A stretch of 37,023 nucleotides of DNA. Origin: a virus. The number at the start of each line of letters is the position of its first letter. Position 1 is the stretch's first letter. A model generated the notes under the pieces. It was not told where the DNA came from. It saw nothing but the letters and a program-made list of their open reading frames with translations, and made no database searches. Where the stretch lies: positions 1 through 37,023 of the IMG/VR virus record IMGVR_UViG_3300030119_000582; one strand, written 5' to 3'. Below, one piece after another: positions 27,841 through 36,720 of this stretch. The position numbers were made by a program, and so were the translations under genes.

Positions 27841-29910
27841 TTAGGGCATTAAGAGTTGTTGCTGTTGCTGGTTTAACCCCCTGGCTTCAAATGGGTCAGC
27901 AGTTGCAGCGTTACCACCTACTATATTGCCAACTAGGGGAGCTCGAGTAAGCCCCTGGCCAATGAAGGGCAAGACCCTATCCATGAACTCAGGGGCGTTT
28001 CTCCTAACTACAGTAAGCAAATCTCCACCGCCTAATAGCTCTTCTTGGATTCTTTTTAGCCTGACAGGATCGACCTCGGTCATCATCTTGGCAAGTTCAT
28101 TGGACATTTCCATCAAAGCAACGTCCTGACCAACTGCTGATCTTTCGCGCAAATTGTTGAAGATGATTTGATTCATATCGCGCGGAATGTCTGTGCTTAA
28201 CGCAACATCGTTTCGCATCATGCTTGTGAGCTCTCGCCTTTGCTGCGTTGCGGAGTTCATCCCGGCTCGTTCAGTAACGTGCATTTGTGATTCGCGCAAA
28301 AGGTTGTCGTAAAAAATGTCAAAATCTTTCTGCCCTTTTTCATTGGGTGGAAAAGACAATCGAAGCAGTTCTTTTTTGCGCGGCGTTTTAAATAAGTTAA
28401 ACGCAATATTTGCAGTCTCGGGTGAGATGTCGAGTTGATCCTGGTACGCATTCAGAGCACCAAGTCGAAAGCCCTCGAGCTCTGAAGGATTCATTTGTCT
28501 CAGTGCAGCCAGGAGCTCATCGGTGTCTTTGGTTCTGAGAAAGTCTCGACCAGTTTCCATTGCGTTCATAACCGCTGTATCACCCGCATAAGTATTTCTT
28601 GCTGTTTTGTAAAGCGGATTTGCATTGTCTAACCAATCAAGAAATCCTTTTCGAAAATCTCTTGTGGCCATTACTTCAGTCGCACCAATTCCCTCTTGTG
28701 GCATTTTAGGAAACGCCACATCATCAATGCCCATTTTCAAATAATGTAAAAACTGAGTCGGCACCCCATTTACCAGATCGCCTTTATCATTAATTATCTG
28801 ACCTTGGTCCGTGAGCCTAAAGTTAACGCCGTCAGTTTCATTCTTAATGGCAGCGATCCGCATTCCTTTTCTGTATGCATCTTGCATGACAGGGTTTTGC
28901 ATCATCATTTGCAATTCGTTGTCATAAGGAATGAGTTTTTTATTTGCGCTTTCGTAAAGTTTTTCTGCCGCTGCACCCCTGGCCGATTTGACCGCCTGAA
29001 AGTCTTTATAGAAACTTGCTTCATTTCCAAATGCTTCCTGCAAAAAACCTTCGATTCGAGCGCTCCTTCCTAACCTCCTTTGATTAAGAAAATTGTTTGC
29101 TTGAATTTTACCGGGGCCAGGTAACACGCTAATGGCATCAGTCAATGCTTGTGTGTTTTGGTTCAAATCAGCAAGCGAATAATTTTTTCCCTCAAGCGCA
29201 GCAACTCTTTGAATTGCTTCTTCGACTGATAGACCCTCACTTTCTATTGCATCAATTAGGTATTTCTTAGCGAGCTCCCTGCCGTCTTTTTTCATGCGGC
29301 GATTGCCTGATTGAAAAACAGCTTTGTATGCCTGGGCAAATGGACCACTTAATAAATCAATGCCGCCTTGAGTCGTTAACCCAGCAACGGTTCCAATCGC
29401 ACCAGAAGAGAGGCGATCAGTTGCGTCTCCTTCGCCAGCCATGAATCCAGATAGTCCTCCTGAGCCACCAGCTAACGCTAAGTTTTTACCAACAGAGCGA
29501 GTAGCACCCATTGGACCACCTGTCGCAAAACCGCCTAGCGTTTCAAGTCCTAAAGCACTGACCGGGTTGTCTTGTGCAAATTGTCGCAACGGCCTACGCT
29601 CGAGCTCCGTGGCAATGTCTTGTTGAGAGAATTGATTCGCTGGCCCATATTGTTCGTTTAGGGCTTGAGTGATTGCAGCGTCTTGCGGTCCCATAATGCT
29701 AGGCAAAAAGTTTCTAAGAGCCCCGGTAAATTCATCTCCTGCACTAAAGGTCGCGCCCTGCAAAATTGTCCCTAATTCTGCTGGCGCTATACTGCCCTTG
29801 TTGATTGCATCGATGAGCATTTGTCCCTCTTCAGAAAGTCTACCCTCTCGTTGCATTTGCACCAGGCCTTGATAAAACTCTTCTAATTTTTCCCGCGTTA
29901 CATTACTCAT
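27841..29910 (-). CDS. Large ejection/internal virion-type protein, 689 aa
   Basis: A 689-aa protein with an N-terminal helical part ('MSNVTREKLEEFYQGLVQMQ'), a Gly/Ala-rich amphipathic region at about 120-185 ('VSALGLETLGGFATGGPMGA', 'SGGLSGFMAGEG'), and then a long helical, charged body with no enzymatic motif. The Gly/Ala segment could enter membranes. Size, composition and place at the end of the late block next to other coiled proteins resemble podovirus ejection proteins that form a conduit for DNA. The assignment is by context. It overlaps the upstream gene by 1 nt and ends in a Gln-rich tail. Confidence 0.65.
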   Translation of the reverse strand: MSNVTREKLEEFYQGLVQMQREGRLSEEGQMLIDAINKGSIAPAELGTILQGATFSAGDEFTGALRNFLPSIMGPQDAAITQALNEQYGPANQFSQQDIATELERRPLRQFAQDNPVSALGLETLGGFATGGPMGATRSVGKNLALAGGSGGLSGFMAGEGDATDRLSSGAIGTVAGLTTQGGIDLLSGPFAQAYKAVFQSGNRRMKKDGRELAKKYLIDAIESEGLSVEEAIQRVAALEGKNYSLADLNQNTQALTDAISVLPGPGKIQANNFLNQRRLGRSARIEGFLQEAFGNEASFYKDFQAVKSARGAAAEKLYESANKKLIPYDNELQMMMQNPVMQDAYRKGMRIAAIKNETDGVNFRLTDQGQIINDKGDLVNGVPTQFLHYLKMGIDDVAFPKMPQEGIGATEVMATRDFRKGFLDWLDNANPLYKTARNTYAGDTAVMNAMETGRDFLRTKDTDELLAALRQMNPSELEGFRLGALNAYQDQLDISPETANIAFNLFKTPRKKELLRLSFPPNEKGQKDFDIFYDNLLRESQMHVTERAGMNSATQQRRELTSMMRNDVALSTDIPRDMNQIIFNNLRERSAVGQDVALMEMSNELAKMMTEVDPVRLKRIQEELLGGGDLLTVVRRNAPEFMDRVLPFIGQGLTRAPLVGNIVGGNAATADPFEARGLNQQQQQLLMP

Positions 29911-31196
29911 TATTTTTTCTCAAACCTTTTTAACCCTTTGCTAACGTCGGGTTGCATATTTAAAGCGGAGGCTGCTTGCGCTTTCAAACGTAAGACATCA
30001 GCGCCTCTAAATTCTGGGCTTTGTTGTATTTGGAAAAGTTTCCTTTCCCAGCCATTTTTAAAAGTGGTCGGATCAAATTTATAATTTTCCATATTTTTTT
30101 CTGTGTAGTCTAACCACTCGCGCTGGATTAACCTGGCTCTCTCTAGCTCAATCATTTTAGTTTGTATGATGATCATGTTGCCGATTGGAGTTTTAGAAAG
30201 GTCTGCTGCTGCCGTCCCAATGAGCTCCATGTCTCTGTCAGTAGGATTAACACCGAGTGTTTTAGCAAGAGGTAAAATAAAGCCAGTGGCTAATCCGCTA
30301 AACACTTGTTCCATCGTGGGGTCAGCGTCTGTTAGTCCTAAATTGAAACCAAGGTTTTGCAATCCAGTAATGAGCTCCTGGCCACCACCAGTCCGAGTGC
30401 CTTGCTCTAACAAAGTTTTCATATCAGACAAGCGCTTTAATTGCTCTGCTGCACCGTAAGAATTTTCAGAATAAGTAGTACCTAAACTTAAAACTGTTGC
30501 TTGGTTTTTTTCTGCTAATGTATCTCCCAGTTTTTTTCTTCTTTGAGATTCGAAAGGACCAATTGCTGGCTCTTGTCTATCAGTCGAAAATCCTGCGGGT
30601 GGTAAGCTTGTGCCTGTCCTGCCTTTTATTAAATTAGCCTGATCCTGATTTAATTCTGGACCTGGCTGCGAAAAATTTTCGTTTAGATAATACTCTTGTA
30701 TCTCTTTCGGCAGATCAGTCACTTTTGTAATTTCGCCAGTCATTTTATTTTGCGTGTACATGTTTCCGGCTGGCCCATAAAAAGGCTTAGATTGTCGTTC
30801 TTTTAAAATATCACCCAACATTTCAATAGAAGCATTGTTTGCAATATTTGGATCGACTCCGCGCTCTATCATTGCCGATCTAAAATTTTGCTCTTTGCGA
30901 GTGGCATCCATACTCCTCATTAAATCGAATTGGCTTGCCAAATATTTTTGGTTCGCCAAAATTCCTTGGGGATCTGGTCGAGTTCCATACTTAATGCCGA
31001 TTTGATTTCTCAGATTACCAAAAATATTCCCAATGGCTTGCCCAAAGTTTTCTGGCCTTCTAAATTGATAAGGCAAAATGGTTTCCTGATTATTAAAACT
31101 TTGCATAAATTGTTGTTGTTGCGCAGGAGACAATCTATCAAACATTTCTCTCAAAGCTGCTTGATCATCCTGGCGCGTTAAATCCATTTCGCTCAT
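29910..31196 (-). CDS. Probable ejection/internal virion protein, 428 aa
   Basis: A 428-aa, mostly helical protein rich in Gln and Asn ('LSPAQQQQFMQSFNNQETIL'). A central conserved-looking region reads 'ENSYGAAEQLKRLSDMKTLL', 'FSGLATGFILPLAKTLGVNP' and 'LSKTPIGNMIIIQTKMIELE', then 'REWLDYTEKNMENYKFDPTT'. This type of protein recurs beside the large internal protein in marine podoviruses. No catalytic motif is visible. It overlaps its neighbours by TAATGA and ATGA junctions, and I infer a role in DNA ejection. Confidence 0.65.
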   Translation of the reverse strand: MSEMDLTRQDDQAALREMFDRLSPAQQQQFMQSFNNQETILPYQFRRPENFGQAIGNIFGNLRNQIGIKYGTRPDPQGILANQKYLASQFDLMRSMDATRKEQNFRSAMIERGVDPNIANNASIEMLGDILKERQSKPFYGPAGNMYTQNKMTGEITKVTDLPKEIQEYYLNENFSQPGPELNQDQANLIKGRTGTSLPPAGFSTDRQEPAIGPFESQRRKKLGDTLAEKNQATVLSLGTTYSENSYGAAEQLKRLSDMKTLLEQGTRTGGGQELITGLQNLGFNLGLTDADPTMEQVFSGLATGFILPLAKTLGVNPTDRDMELIGTAAADLSKTPIGNMIIIQTKMIELERARLIQREWLDYTEKNMENYKFDPTTFKNGWERKLFQIQQSPEFRGADVLRLKAQAASALNMQPDVSKGLKRFEKK

Positions 31197-31510
31197 CCTA
31201 ATAAACTCCCAAGGATTAACTGATCTGTGTTGAGGTAGTTGGGCATTTGGTTTATAAATCCACCTTGCATGGTTGGCATTTGTAAATTCATGCCAATTTG
31301 AGGGATTTGATTGCTGCGACTTTTCCCTCTTCCCTTATTTTTCATTTGATTCATCATAAACTGTTCAAAGTTTTTTGGATCTTGCATCAAAGCCAAAACT
31401 TCATTGTTGTTTATCGCGTTATCAATCATGCCCATCGGGTCCATAAAATTGTCACCGATCTGTCCGATTCGATCTCCGATTCCACCAATAATTGCATCAA
31501 GTATTTTCAT
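31193..31510 (-). CDS. Small internal virion-region protein, 105 aa
   Basis: The ATG at 31508-31510 overlaps the upstream stop (ATGA). The N-terminus 'MKILDAIIGGIGDRIGQIGD' is an amphipathic helix, followed by Asn/Met/Gln-rich sequence ('MGMIDNAINNNEVLALMQD', 'FEQFMMNQMKNKGRGKSRSN'). It is uniformly Met-rich and lacks Cys. A membrane-active helix and a position between two putative ejection proteins suggest a minor ejected component, but nothing more can be said. Confidence 0.65.
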   Translation of the reverse strand: MKILDAIIGGIGDRIGQIGDNFMDPMGMIDNAINNNEVLALMQDPKNFEQFMMNQMKNKGRGKSRSNQIPQIGMNLQMPTMQGGFINQMPNYLNTDQLILGSLLG

Positions 31511-32772
31511 CAAATTATTCCTGCGTTAAATCCTCTAGATCTTGATCTCGACACTAGCGGATTCGGCAATATTCCCGCCGCGCCTCTTAACACATCAAAC
31601 ATTCTGAGAGGGAAGTCTCTTTCGTCTTGGAACCTGGCAAACAGATCATCGAGGATTCTTTGGGACTGTTGTTGCTGCATATCACCCACACCAAGGATTG
31701 CATTCATGTCTGCAAAGGTGGTGCCTCGTAAATCTTGGCCAAGTGAACCGAGTTGGTTCGCCGCATTCATCCTTAATCTCGCTGCGTCACTAAGGGCGTT
31801 CTGATTGGCAAGCGCTGCCCGAAGTCTGGCATCCTGGTTGGCACGGCCTGTTTGGAATCTCGTTGATTGATTTGCCAGCGCAGCCCTTAAGGCATTTTGA
31901 GCATTTTGAGATTGGCTTTGGAAATCCGTTGATTGATTGGCCAATCTTGCTCGTAATGCATTTTGGGCGTTTTGAGCCGCCCTGGATTGCTCCGCTGCGA
32001 GGTTGCTCCTAGCTGCTGTTAAGTTTGCTCCCTGATTGCTGCGAGCGGCTGCGAGGTTGCTTGCCTGATTCAAACGGTCAGCGGTCAAGGCGCGATTGGC
32101 ATCGGCCTCAAGTCGTTTCGCTGCTGACTCAAAACCACTCTGCCGCAATCCGGCTGCCGTCTTTGCGGCTTGTTCCAGGGCTGCACGATTAGTTTCCGCT
32201 TCAACAATGCCTTGCCTATCTCCACCAAACGCTCCAGCGCTAATTGCGCTTGCAGCGTTTTGGTTTTGCTGCATTTGCCTCGCTCTCTCAATGTCACCTA
32301 ATGCAGAATCAACGACCGTATCTTCGAACGTATTCATGTAGGGAGTGAGGCTCTGATCTCGGAATCTTTCTGCACCTACTTGATCAGCACCAATGTTTTG
32401 AGCGTTGATCGCTGCGAAGGGATTTATCCTTTCTTCTGCAATGAACCCTGGACCAATGTCCCTCGAACCAACTCTTTCCATACCAATTGTATCTGCGCCA
32501 ACTGCCAGTGGATTGAAATTAGTTAGAGCACCAGTTGTGTTGATGGCATTCATCAACTCGTTCTGGCCAATGCCAGCCTGAGCGGCATCCACAACACCCT
32601 GCATTCCGGCAAGTTGCATCGGGGACAATGGAGCCACGGTGGCTGCATTGTATGGTGCATATTGAGTGGTGTTATAAAGATTTCTTCCCGTGTTAAAAAC
32701 GTCCAGTAAGGCCGATTTCAATTCTGGGTCAAAAGTCTGTTCACTGCTTGATTTGTTTTTTCCAAAGCCCAT
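31510..32772 (-). CDS. Repetitive Ala/Asn/Gln-rich helical virion protein, 420 aa
   Basis: The start is the ATG at 32770-32772 (MGFGKNKSSSEQTFD), overlapping the upstream stop (TAATG). The N-terminal third has 'LDVFNTGRNLYNTTQYAPYN' and 'VAPLSPMQLAGMQGVVDAAQ', a pattern recurring in marine podovirus proteins next to ejection genes. The middle (about residues 205-345) is a long Ala/Asn/Gln/Arg-rich helical repeat; one unit, 'AQNALRARLANQSTDFQ', recurs as 'AQNALRAALANQSTRFQ'. Such repeats suit an extended coiled-coil tube. I infer an ejection or internal protein. Confidence 0.7.
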   Translation of the reverse strand: MGFGKNKSSSEQTFDPELKSALLDVFNTGRNLYNTTQYAPYNAATVAPLSPMQLAGMQGVVDAAQAGIGQNELMNAINTTGALTNFNPLAVGADTIGMERVGSRDIGPGFIAEERINPFAAINAQNIGADQVGAERFRDQSLTPYMNTFEDTVVDSALGDIERARQMQQNQNAASAISAGAFGGDRQGIVEAETNRAALEQAAKTAAGLRQSGFESAAKRLEADANRALTADRLNQASNLAAARSNQGANLTAARSNLAAEQSRAAQNAQNALRARLANQSTDFQSQSQNAQNALRAALANQSTRFQTGRANQDARLRAALANQNALSDAARLRMNAANQLGSLGQDLRGTTFADMNAILGVGDMQQQQSQRILDDLFARFQDERDFPLRMFDVLRGAAGILPNPLVSRSRSRGFNAGII

Positions 32773-33488
32773 TATGATTGTCCTGAAAATCTGCGCCACT
32801 CATCATCGGTGACAAATCCTGAAAGGTCGAAATCTGCGCCCTGACTAATGGCGCTGCTTTGATTTCTCATTGCTTGTTCTCGCGTCATACCTCGACCCAT
32901 AAGTGTTTGAATTCTTTGTTCGTATGGCGATACCTGCGGCGAGTTGCCCGCTGCCTGATCCAAAATCGGTGCGCTCGAAGTGTTAGTCGCTTGCTGATTT
33001 TGTTGTTCCATAGGTTGTGAGGCGGTGTTAGTCGCTTGCTGATTTTGTTGCAAAACCCGCAAATCAATTCTTCCAAAAGGCGTATCAATGAAGGGCGGCA
33101 TATCATATACCGGGCCTTGAGGTTGCGTAGGCTCTGGCGTTGGGTCTGGATTCACTGGCTCGGGAGGCGGCGCGTAGTTGCTGCCCGGTGCCATGAATTG
33201 CTGATAGTATCCAGGGTTGGGCTGATTCACTAGCAAGCGTCCGTTAAATTGACTTGGCCCAAAAAAATCTAAGCCAGGTCGGTAATCACTTTGGAAACCT
33301 GGTGTCATGCGATCAAACAATCGGTTGCCTGGATTATAAATATTTTGGGTGTTCGATGGCTGATACATTTGCATTGGCTGTTGGTAGAATCCGCCACCCA
33401 TTGGCTGCACAGCACCGCCAGTTTTTAACCCACCAGCACTCCTATTCTGGCCTCCGCCTTTCCCAGCGCTTTTCCCTGACGCGCTCAT
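32772..33488 (-). CDS. Pro/Gln/Asn-rich disordered protein, 238 aa
   Basis: A 238-aa low-complexity protein: Gly/Lys-rich start, then Met/Gln/Tyr/Pro-rich ('GGGFYQQPMQMYQPSNTQN'), a Pro stretch ('PPPEPVNPDPTPEPTQPQG'), a duplicated 'QQNQQATNT' segment, and a C-terminal more ordered piece 'LMGRGMTREQAMRNQSSAIS' and 'FVTDDEWRRFSGQS'. It is probably intrinsically disordered. Between the GNAT-like and the repeat protein it is likely a virion assembly or internal component. ATGA coupling upstream and TAATG downstream. Confidence 0.65.
   Translation of the reverse strand: MSASGKSAGKGGGQNRSAGGLKTGGAVQPMGGGFYQQPMQMYQPSNTQNIYNPGNRLFDRMTPGFQSDYRPGLDFFGPSQFNGRLLVNQPNPGYYQQFMAPGSNYAPPPEPVNPDPTPEPTQPQGPVYDMPPFIDTPFGRIDLRVLQQNQQATNTASQPMEQQNQQATNTSSAPILDQAAGNSPQVSPYEQRIQTLMGRGMTREQAMRNQSSAISQGADFDLSGFVTDDEWRRFSGQS
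32980..33050 (-). repeat. In-frame 26-bp direct repeat
   Basis: A 26-bp sequence beginning GTGTTAGTCGC occurs exactly at 32980-33005 and 33025-33050. The 45-nt offset is a multiple of three, so it duplicates 15 codons within the disordered protein and gives the doubled NQQATNT segment, a typical in-frame slippage or recombination product. Confidence 0.9.
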
Positions 33489-33877
33489 TTGACCTCCTTA
33501 TACATAGTAACGTGCGCAACCTTGTAATCTAAATCTGCGAGTGCTTTCACCCAACCTTTGCGCCCGGACAAACTAATGAACTGTGCATCAAGTTGTTTTG
33601 CCCATTTGCCAAGCGTTTCGTCGATGCTTTTAATTTCTGATAAATCTCCTGCTGCTAAGAAAATATGCAAAGCTCTCATGTTTGGGTACTCACAAATCTC
33701 TGTGACTAAACAAGATTTTTCCATCGGCCAAAACTGCATGTCCTGGCTGGCAACGCCTCGCACGATGTCTCTGAACGAATGCGTGTTATGACCAAACTCT
33801 AATGCCTTTTCGAGCATTTCTTGATATGGCAGCATCGCCTCGAGTGGTGTTGCAGCTTGTAAACTTTGCTCTCTCAT
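33485..33877 (-). CDS. GNAT-like internal virion/assembly protein, 130 aa
   Basis: A 130-aa protein resembling small podovirus proteins with an acetyltransferase-like fold (comparable in size and location to T7 gp13): 'DMQFWPMEKSCLVTEICEYP', 'MRALHIFLAAGDLSEIKSID', 'WAKQLDAQFISLSGRKGWVK' and the end 'VAHVTMYKEV'. The acetyl-CoA-binding Q/RxxGxG/A motif is not evident, so catalytic activity is doubtful. Such proteins help incorporate internal virion proteins. ATGA junctions on both sides. Confidence 0.65.
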   Translation of the reverse strand: MREQSLQAATPLEAMLPYQEMLEKALEFGHNTHSFRDIVRGVASQDMQFWPMEKSCLVTEICEYPNMRALHIFLAAGDLSEIKSIDETLGKWAKQLDAQFISLSGRKGWVKALADLDYKVAHVTMYKEVK

Positions 33878-34080
33878 ATTGCGCTCGCTGATAAATTGCC
33901 CGAGTTATCGACGGCGATTTGATATCGGGTGCCGTTTGGGCTTTTAATAATGACTCGACCATCACCTACTTCAATGTCCTGATTCTTTTTGTGATTCAAA
34001 TAGTCGGCTTGCTCAATTGCCAGGTTAGTTTGTGCAATAGTCACTCTGTCGTATCGATCATTTGGTGTCGGAAGGATCAT
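33874..34080 (-). CDS. Small tail-region protein, 68 aa
   Basis: A 68-aa protein: 'MILPTPNDRYDRVTIAQTNL', 'AIEQADYLNHKKNQDIEVGD' and a beta-hairpin-like end 'VIIKSPNGTRYQIAVDNSGN'. It overlaps the gp10-like gene upstream and the GNAT-like gene downstream by 4 nt each (ATGA). No family is recognised; the context suggests a minor tail or assembly protein. Confidence 0.65.
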   Translation of the reverse strand: MILPTPNDRYDRVTIAQTNLAIEQADYLNHKKNQDIEVGDGRVIIKSPNGTRYQIAVDNSGNLSASAI

Positions 34081-35552
34081 CGTTTGCCTCCCGCGACGGC
34101 ATCAAGTCGCATGGTGCCAACTCGCCAATCACTATTTTCTGCTGCATCAATTCTCATAGAAACTTGCCGTCCCTGGAATCTTACGCTAGTCGGGTTTGAC
34201 ATCGTGAATGGACCGTGGCTTGTTTCTGCGCCATTCGGATAAAGGCGCGTTTTAAAAGTCGCTGTAACGTCACCTTGGTTTTTTTCATCAGGGATCAACT
34301 GTCGGGCCACCATCAAATTGTCGCCGTTCCCGAGTTCCACAGGACCGCTCTGAACAAAAGGCGAAGCGCCGTCATATGCATACCCGACCTCATGCTCATA
34401 AACGTAGCCGTCGGTGCCTACCATTTGCGGGTAAAGGAAAACACCCGAATCTGCACCAGCTGTTCGAGCAAGTGTGCCAATGTTCCAATGGTTGTCGCGG
34501 TAATTCCAAACAACATAGCTGTCGTTCTCAATGCTATTGACTGAGGGATAAAACCACCAAACCTCATTGAATTCAGAATTCAAAACACCAGCAATTTTAG
34601 ATCGCTGCGCTTTGTTGATGTTGGAAAAGAAGAAGTCACCGACCGCGCTCTTCAGTACTTTTACTGATCCATCATATATATGGAAACTATTGAGGCCAGG
34701 CCAGACGGCAAACTGGTCAGCTGCAACACAACCATTTGCGCTCACGGTTCCGCAGCCGTCTCCAACTCGCTGAAAACTGTAAACGAATGGCGGGCCCGAA
34801 TATCTAGCAACGTGAGCGTCGGTAGTTGTTAGCAGCAACGTCTCACCTCGCAGACTGTGGCCACTGATAAGAGAGCCATCGGTTGTGAGGTTCTGGCCGC
34901 CAGCTTGATTAGTCGCAGCGGCGGTCCAGGTGTTGTTGTTTTCCTGGTCGCACCATTCAACCCGGTTGTTTTCTCCGCCAGCACCCAGGGCAAAAATAAA
35001 CCGCTCGTCCGTCACGACAATTGCCGTCGTGCTGGTCGGTGCATTGCTGAGAACGGCAGCCGCTGAACCAGTATTGTTTATCCACTGGTAAATCTTGCCG
35101 TCCGACGTAGCACAAGCAATCGTATACTCGCCCCAGGTATCTAGCGACCAAGTGTCCGCAACCGAATAAGCGCCAGTGTCTGGCCGCAAAGTTCCCCATT
35201 CGAAGCTGCCCCAGGTCGATCCGCCCCAAGCAAGATTTTGGTCTGCATCAGCGTTGCCAGTTGTAAATCCAGCCGGCGTAATATCGTAAATCTGACCAGC
35301 TTCTAAAATCACGTATAACTTCGTATTTGATCCTGCGACCGTTCGTCGGTTGCTCGAATTGTCAATGTAAGTGAGCAATGCTCGAACGCTTCCTGCCAGC
35401 GCACTTACTGATCTTGTTCGCCACCCCTTAATCGGCTGTAACGCACTCTCATACCACCTAACCAAGTTCCCATCGTTCCAGCTATTGAGTTGTTGAAACT
35501 CGGTGCCGTTCTTAACGATGCCTGGAGGGATTGCGAGAGGAATTAATGCCAT
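34077..35552 (-). CDS. P22 gp10-like tail hub/DNA-stabilisation protein
   Basis: A 491-aa beta-propeller-like protein. The start 'PLAIPPGIVKNGTEFQQLN' and 'GNLVRWYESALQPIKGWR' are the recognisable N-terminus of the P22 gp10 (Phage_stabilise) family, followed by 'TKLYVILEAGQIYDITPAGF', a Trp/Gly segment 'WGGSTWGSFEWG', repeated blade motifs ('SLRGETLLLTTTDAHVARYS', 'EFNEVWWFYPSVNS', 'VVWNYRDNHWNIGTLAR') and a C-terminal beta-sandwich. Gp10 closes the portal-adaptor channel and connects it to the tail needle and spikes. The length fits the family. Confidence 0.82.
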   Translation of the reverse strand: MALIPLAIPPGIVKNGTEFQQLNSWNDGNLVRWYESALQPIKGWRTRSVSALAGSVRALLTYIDNSSNRRTVAGSNTKLYVILEAGQIYDITPAGFTTGNADADQNLAWGGSTWGSFEWGTLRPDTGAYSVADTWSLDTWGEYTIACATSDGKIYQWINNTGSAAAVLSNAPTSTTAIVVTDERFIFALGAGGENNRVEWCDQENNNTWTAAATNQAGGQNLTTDGSLISGHSLRGETLLLTTTDAHVARYSGPPFVYSFQRVGDGCGTVSANGCVAADQFAVWPGLNSFHIYDGSVKVLKSAVGDFFFSNINKAQRSKIAGVLNSEFNEVWWFYPSVNSIENDSYVVWNYRDNHWNIGTLARTAGADSGVFLYPQMVGTDGYVYEHEVGYAYDGASPFVQSGPVELGNGDNLMVARQLIPDEKNQGDVTATFKTRLYPNGAETSHGPFTMSNPTSVRFQGRQVSMRIDAAENSDWRVGTMRLDAVAGGKR

Positions 35553-35909
35553 CTAATAGCTCCAAATCGCAGGGCTGACCCGATTAGGATCAACGTCTAA
35601 ATGAATAAAACGCCCATCGCCTTTTTGATTGACGCCAATTCTTTCAATTCCGTGCTCCATTGCCGAGCGAATTAATCGTAAGGCTTGCTCGCCCCTTACG
35701 CTAATGTCTACGGCGTAACCATTTGCATGGGCTCCAGGCTTCGACTTTTTTGCCTCAATGGGGTGATCCGGACATCTATAACCGCTCGTGACAATAAACG
35801 GAAAACCACACTCACCACGCATGACGTTGAGTAGATCAACAATGTCTTTCTTAATTCCTTGTTTTTTGCAGTGTTGGCACATAAATTCTTCTGGGGAAAA
35901 ATAATTCAC
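35553..35909 (-). CDS. Endolysin, M15-family D,D-/L,D-peptidase
   Basis: A 118-aa M15_3-type peptidase. The start 'MNYFSPEEFMCQHCKKQG' is the usual recognition motif, 'FIVTSGYRCPDHP' follows, and the zinc ligands are H61 and D68 in 'GAHANGYAVDIS' and H103 in 'FIHLDVD'. It cleaves peptidoglycan peptides to release progeny. It begins at GTG (35907-35909), overlapping the previous stop (GTGA). Two cysteines near the N-terminus are typical. No signal peptide is visible, so it needs a holin; candidates lie at 18320-18601, 19885-20268 and 36161-36885. Confidence 0.88.
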   Translation of the reverse strand: MNYFSPEEFMCQHCKKQGIKKDIVDLLNVMRGECGFPFIVTSGYRCPDHPIEAKKSKPGAHANGYAVDISVRGEQALRLIRSAMEHGIERIGVNQKGDGRFIHLDVDPNRVSPAIWSY

Positions 35910-36133
35910 TTCTTTACGATTTCAATTTTCGGATCAGTATTTGCCATTTGTTTGATACTGGCAGCGTAAGTATTCATAAGAACTAAATTTTCTTTTTGCC
36001 GCATTTCTAAAATTTGCATCTCCTCTCGCAACTGCTGCATTCGCTCCGCCATATCCAAGGCTTCTTGCCCAAGCGCTTGCAAATCAATTTCTTCGCCATC
36101 AATGACAAATTTCAACGGTCCTCCTAATCCCAT
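35906..36133 (-). CDS. Small coiled-coil protein, 75 aa
   Basis: A 75-aa protein with a beta start 'LKFVIDGEEIDLQALG' and a long coiled coil 'MAERMQQLREEMQILEMRQK' running to the middle, then 'LVLMNTYAASIKQMANTDPK'. No membrane segment. It is coupled to the endolysin gene by GTGA, so it may act in lysis control or tail assembly. I do not recognise the family. Confidence 0.65.
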   Translation of the reverse strand: MGLGGPLKFVIDGEEIDLQALGQEALDMAERMQQLREEMQILEMRQKENLVLMNTYAASIKQMANTDPKIEIVKK

Positions 36134-36160
36134 ATCTGGGATGAAACTTAACTTCTTATT

Positions 36161-36715
36161 TTAACATTTTGGACGGCCACACTTACGCATGTTGGCTTGC
36201 CTTTCTTTCGCGTACTCAAGTTTTTTTATAGCTGACTTAAGTTGCGCATCTTGATACTCGCCGTGCAAAAACCAACCAGCCCACGCAAGAAAAATGAACG
36301 ACACTGTTATAAATGCGCTCGCAGAGATCGCTTGCATTTTTTTTCGACGCTCGGCCCTTTTTTTTCCAATCTCTTTCAAATAATTAGTGTGCTCACGCTG
36401 GCTTTTTTCCATAAGCCGCATTGCATCTTGGTAAATCTTTTGTCCGCCAGGGAGCATACGGAAATGATCTGCAAGCGCTTGTCTAGCCTGGGCAGCTTTT
36501 GCTCGGCTTGTGGCCAGCTTAATTGAGTCTGCCTGGCTAAGAGGTTTGCGGGTTTTTTTCTTGCGCTCCCATTTATCAAGGCGCTGATTTGCGTCTTGGA
36601 ATTTGTCGAGAATGCCAACCGCTTGCTCAACATTGCCGCCAGTCTCGCGCAGTGTGTTTAGGCCAGCATTAACCGAGTTTAAAATTCCGAGGATGGCGGA
36701 AATTTCCGCAAACAA
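36161..36715 (-). CDS. Single-pass membrane protein with coiled coil, 184 aa
   Basis: It begins at TTG (36713-36715). A helical N-terminal part ('ISAILGILNSVNAGLNTLR', 'QAVGILDKFQDANQRLDKWE') is followed by a basic coiled region, one strong membrane helix at about residues 132-151 ('SASAFITVSFIFLAWAGWFL') and a short charged end with two Cys. Proteins of this layout are recurrent in marine podoviruses near endolysin genes. A spanin- or holin-associated role is possible. It lies 5 nt downstream of the 54-aa gene. Confidence 0.68.
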   Translation of the reverse strand: MFAEISAILGILNSVNAGLNTLRETGGNVEQAVGILDKFQDANQRLDKWERKKKTRKPLSQADSIKLATSRAKAAQARQALADHFRMLPGGQKIYQDAMRLMEKSQREHTNYLKEIGKKRAERRKKMQAISASAFITVSFIFLAWAGWFLHGEYQDAQLKSAIKKLEYAKERQANMRKCGRPKC

Positions 36716-36720
36716 TTTAC

